Positions 21,597-21,941 of a DNA stretch of 21,941 nucleotides are shown here, piece by piece. How positions within the stretch are numbered: the first letter of the stretch is position 1; each line of letters begins with the position of its first letter. Origin of the DNA: Planctomycetota bacterium (GTDB lineage Bacteria > Planctomycetota > Planctomycetia > Pirellulales > Thermoguttaceae); assembly GCA_021784975.1 (NCBI GenBank), contig JAJYGU010000022.1, forward strand, positions 1 through 21,941. The letters are read 5' to 3'. The translations under genes were made by a program, and so were the position numbers. The notes under the pieces are model-generated. The model ran no database searches. It saw only the letters and a program-made list of their open reading frames with translations, and was not told where the DNA came from.

Positions 21597-21941
21597 ACAA
21601 CCGCAAAGGCCACACCGCCCAGCGTGTCGCCAGTTGCAGCCGCTTGGGCCAGCCAAGATGGACCCGGCCGTAAAGCACCCGGTCTGGCCGGCGGGCAATG
21701 CATCCAAGCAACTCATGGTAGGTGCTCATCACGAAACCGAAAATCCGCCGTCCATCCGGTTCCAGCCACTCCATCAACTCCAGGCTGTCGCGGTAAAACG
21801 CTTCAGCCCGGGCAATCTCCAATGTCATCAGCCGATGAAACCTTTCGTCGTAGACGCCGGCCCGCAAATCGTCGACCGAGTAGCCGCACAACCGCAGGTC
21901 GGCCAGCGGCAGATAAACCCGATCGGCTTGCACATCCTCTC
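21574..21941 (-). CDS. hpnD: Presqualene diphosphate synthase HpnD, C-terminal part (start outside window)
   Basis: The last 121 residues of a trans-isoprenyl diphosphate synthase of the squalene/phytoene synthase family. The visible part begins at the window edge with EDVQADRVYLP, the end of the second Asp-rich motif (usually RxxxD-E-D..GRxYLP), so the frame continues beyond 21941. The GTG at 21933 is internal. Then come FHRLMTLEIARAEAFYRDS and a C-terminal block MSTYHELLGCIARRPDRVLY, GRVHLGWPKRLQLA, which fits HpnD better than HpnC. Its position directly upstream of hpnE supports this. The final residues (LWPRIEHR) and TGA lie in the right arm of an inverted repeat. Presqualene diphosphate is passed on, via HpnC, to HpnE. 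Confidence 0.87.
   Translation of the reverse strand, partial: EDVQADRVYLPLADLRLCGYSVDDLRAGVYDERFHRLMTLEIARAEAFYRDSLELMEWLEPDGRRIFGFVMSTYHELLGCIARRPDRVLYGRVHLGWPKRLQLATRWAVWPLRLWPRIEHR

Noticed and set aside
1..21941. tRNA, rRNA, riboswitch, phage or defence island
   Set aside because: I looked through the non-coding stretches on both strands and saw only repeats and promoters; no cloverleaf, conserved riboswitch core, integrase or defence domain was evident by eye.

Overview
The window is high-GC, gene-dense bacterial chromosome. It probably comes from a planctomycete (Planctomycetota, Pirellulales-like). This is inferred from the squalene genes hpnD/hpnE next to a glycosyltransferase, a very large FtsX-type permease, a YacP-type NYN protein beside pyrC, and above all the dense load of mixed dispersed repeats between and inside genes. 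I cannot name a genus. Most of the genes are recognisable housekeeping or envelope genes; the unusual part is how the repeats have been built into them.

Layout. 1-573 is the 3' end of an unrecognised gene. 574-1093 is a scar: a degraded Y2 (IS91-like) transposase fragment, two strong hairpins and a REP-like hairpin. 1094-2572 is a secreted clan GH-A-type glycoside hydrolase. 2690-2769 is a small element with 14-bp inverted ends. 2831-3290 is an antitoxin plus a truncated ParE-type toxin that collides with the next gene. A minus-strand unit then reads ABC ATPase - ruvA - pyrC - NYN nuclease (7033 back to 3257). A plus-strand unit reads ispF - cysS - ruvC - two ABC-2 permeases - xylose-isomerase-like TIM barrel - DEAD-box helicase (7297 to 14226). 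Facing it, a minus-strand unit reads hpnD - hpnE - glycosyltransferase - LolD-like ATPase - giant FtsX permease (21941 back to 14314).

How genes work together. The ATPase at 5936-7033 and the permeases at 10075-11736 are probably one ABC-2 exporter split over two divergent units. RuvA lies in one unit and RuvC in the other; RuvB is absent. HpnD and HpnE convert farnesyl diphosphate towards squalene, for hopanoids or, in planctomycetes, C30 carotenoids. The linked glycosyltransferase and MacB/Lol-type ABC pair suggest, without proving, envelope lipid modification or transport.

Main signal of interest. A modular repeat (GGAAAGCCGAA units; a GGAGGGAAG block; a GTGGGGCGTGG hairpin; CTGACCC tandem) runs directly up to the start codon of at least four genes, including the essential cysS. 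Other repeat families supply the C-terminal codons and stop codons of at least four proteins, the 50-codon N-terminal extension of a permease, and in-frame insertions inside a glycosyltransferase and the same permease. I see no CRISPR array, no tRNA or rRNA, no phage and no obvious new defence system.
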